Origin: Mangrovibacterium lignilyticum
Lineage (GTDB): Bacteria > Bacteroidota > Bacteroidia > Bacteroidales > Prolixibacteraceae
NCBI RefSeq assembly: GCF_010882175.1
Contig: NZ_WKLH01000005.1
Location: 1 to 64,000 of the forward strand
DNA length: 64,000 nt
Direction of reading: 5' to 3'
Both the position numbers and the translations under genes were made by a program. Shown in pieces: positions 63,065 through 64,000 of the stretch (position 1 is the first letter of the stretch; each line of letters starts with the position of its first letter). Below the pieces are notes generated by a model. That model made no database searches and had not been told where the DNA came from. It was given only the letters and a program-made list of their open reading frames with translations.

Positions 63065-64000
63065 GTGAATTTAAAAGCATACTTCCCGATTTACAGGAAG
63101 AATCTAACACTTGCGATTCCTGTTATTCTGTCTCAGGTAGGTCAGGTAACTGTTTCGCTAGTCGATAATATGATGGTTGGGCATTCCGGTACTACGGAGC
63201 TTGCAGCAGCGTCTTTTTCCAACAGTATATTTATACTTGGTATGTTGATGGGGATGGGAATGGCGATGGGGGTCACACCAATGGTAGGTCGTTTTTTCAA
63301 CAAGAAAGATGAATCGCAGGTAGCCAGCTATTTGAAAAACGGTTTGATTCTTCATGCCATCACAGCTGTTATTTTGCTTATGATTATGGTTGGCGTAGCT
63401 TTTTTGCTGGGCCGAATGGGACAACCCCAAGAGGTGGCAGATATGGCTTTTCCATATTTCCTTGTTTTGGTCGCTTCTATTTTTCCGCTTCTTATATTTT
63501 ACTCGTGCAAACAGTTTTTGGAAGGGATGGGCAATACAAAAGTCGCTATGGTGATTACTTTAAGCACCAACCTGGTAAATGTCGTGTTGAACTACTTCCT
63601 GATTTTTGGTAAATTCGGATTCCCCGAATTGGGGCTATTGGGGGCTGGCATTGCAACCTTTATTGCACGTTTGATGATGCCATTTATGATTTTTGCTTTT
63701 ATGTGGCATCATCCTTCATTTCGAAGGATTTCGAGGATTGCCCGTCAAGCGAAAGTTGAAGTAGCAAAGTTACGGGAGCTCTTGAATATTGGATTTCCAA
63801 TTGGAACGCAAATCGTTGTTGAGGTGCTAACCTTTAGTGTTGGGGCCGTAATGATGGGATGGATTGGGAAAGAACAGTTAGCTGCTCACCAGGTTGCCAT
63901 TGGCATGGCATCCTTCACGTACATGATAAGTTTAGGGGTGGGGGCTTCAACAACCATCCATGTTAGTCACGAATTTGGTGTTAATAATTTTAAATTAATT
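63065..64000 (+). CDS. MATE-family efflux transporter (partial, cut by window end)
   Basis: A GTG start at 63065 (VNLKAYFPIYRKNLTLAIPVILSQ) is the best in-frame start after the stop around 63047-63055. The frame runs open to the window end, so only the first 312 residues are seen. It has the MATE pattern: GQVTVSLVDNMMVGHSG (about 28-44), GMLMGMGMAMGVTPMVG, CKQFLEGMGNTK and the second-half repeat IGFPIGTQIVVEVLTFS. Several hydrophobic helices are visible. It would export organic cations or drugs using Na+ or H+. Confidence 0.93.
   Translation, partial: MNLKAYFPIYRKNLTLAIPVILSQVGQVTVSLVDNMMVGHSGTTELAAASFSNSIFILGMLMGMGMAMGVTPMVGRFFNKKDESQVASYLKNGLILHAITAVILLMIMVGVAFLLGRMGQPQEVADMAFPYFLVLVASIFPLLIFYSCKQFLEGMGNTKVAMVITLSTNLVNVVLNYFLIFGKFGFPELGLLGAGIATFIARLMMPFMIFAFMWHHPSFRRISRIARQAKVEVAKLRELLNIGFPIGTQIVVEVLTFSVGAVMMGWIGKEQLAAHQVAIGMASFTYMISLGVGASTTIHVSHEFGVNNFKLI

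Noticed and set aside
1-64000. CRISPR arrays, insertion sequences, prophage or defence islands
   Set aside because: No regularly spaced repeats, transposases, integrases, phage structural genes or known defence proteins were recognised anywhere in the window.

Overview
The window is a chromosomal segment of a Bacteroidota bacterium, most likely of the Marinilabiliales/Prolixibacteraceae type. The evidence is a SusC/SusD pair driven by an ECF sigma/FecR pair, TAnnTTTG-type -7 promoter boxes, paired ClC channels with CBS tails, a DUF5916 outer-membrane protein and AT-rich spacers. The species assignment is inference. I see no insertion sequence, prophage, CRISPR array or rRNA. The only RNA gene recognised is one tRNA-Arg(CCG).

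Region 1 (about 715-14540, minus strand) is one very compact operon for the anaerobic (early-cobalt) route to cobyrinic acid a,c-diamide. It starts at a Bacteroidota-type promoter and a cobalamin riboswitch (about 14310-14500). The gene order is cbiX, the cobalt ECF transporter cbiM-N-Q-O, cbiA, cbiC, cbiD, cbiE, cbiT, cbiL, cbiF, cbiG, cbiH, cbiJ, a CobD-like threonine-phosphate decarboxylase, and a fused SUMT/precorrin-2 dehydrogenase. Most genes overlap or are only a few bases apart. The late steps (adenosylation, CbiP, CbiB, CobU/S/T) are not in the window. Downstream of the operon (222-593) lies a gap-free duplicated 159-bp unit with coding-like substitutions.

Region 2 (14737-17200) holds small or uncharacterised genes: a SpoIIAA/STAS-like protein, a small ORF, a lipoprotein, a one-pass membrane miniprotein and a small conserved protein, plus a strong 15-bp hairpin.

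Region 3 (17216-33340) is a polysaccharide utilisation locus. It has an ECF sigma factor, FecR anti-sigma, SusC with an STN signalling domain, SusD, two GH43-type enzymes, a GH93/sialidase-fold enzyme with a CBM9-like tail, a clan GH-A enzyme, a GH78 rhamnosidase and a GH76 alpha-1,6-mannanase-type enzyme. It ends with a truncated secreted ORF. The enzyme set suggests a mannan- or arabinan-containing glycan carrying rhamnose and furanosides. Next to it (33750-37214) is a GH20 hexosaminidase, an N-acetylhexosamine 1-kinase (NahK family) and a cytosolic CBM9-like protein, which together look like a HexNAc salvage module.

Region 4 (37215-47529) contains a decayed ORF, the tRNA with its terminator, an HD hydrolase, a BFD-like [2Fe-2S] protein, an epimerase, PBP1A, two tandem ClC channels, a membrane protein and a YbaK-type deacylase.

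Region 5 (47715-53559) is a trans-4-hydroxyproline catabolic operon (epimerase, D-amino-acid oxidoreductase, DapA-family deaminase, ketoglutarate-semialdehyde dehydrogenase). It diverges from an AraC regulator, with candidate direct-repeat operators between them. Region 6 (53740-64000) has glyA, a beta-lactamase-fold lipoprotein that has lost its catalytic residues, a three-gene biotin-dependent acyl-CoA carboxylase, a DUF5916 protein and a MATE transporter cut off by the window end.

Most of the window is ordinary core metabolism plus one PUL. I did not find a convincing new system such as a defence island or new RNA class. The best leads are the PUL substrate, the beta-lactamase pseudoenzyme, the hydroxyproline operator, the duplicated small unit near the left end, and the modified CysG.
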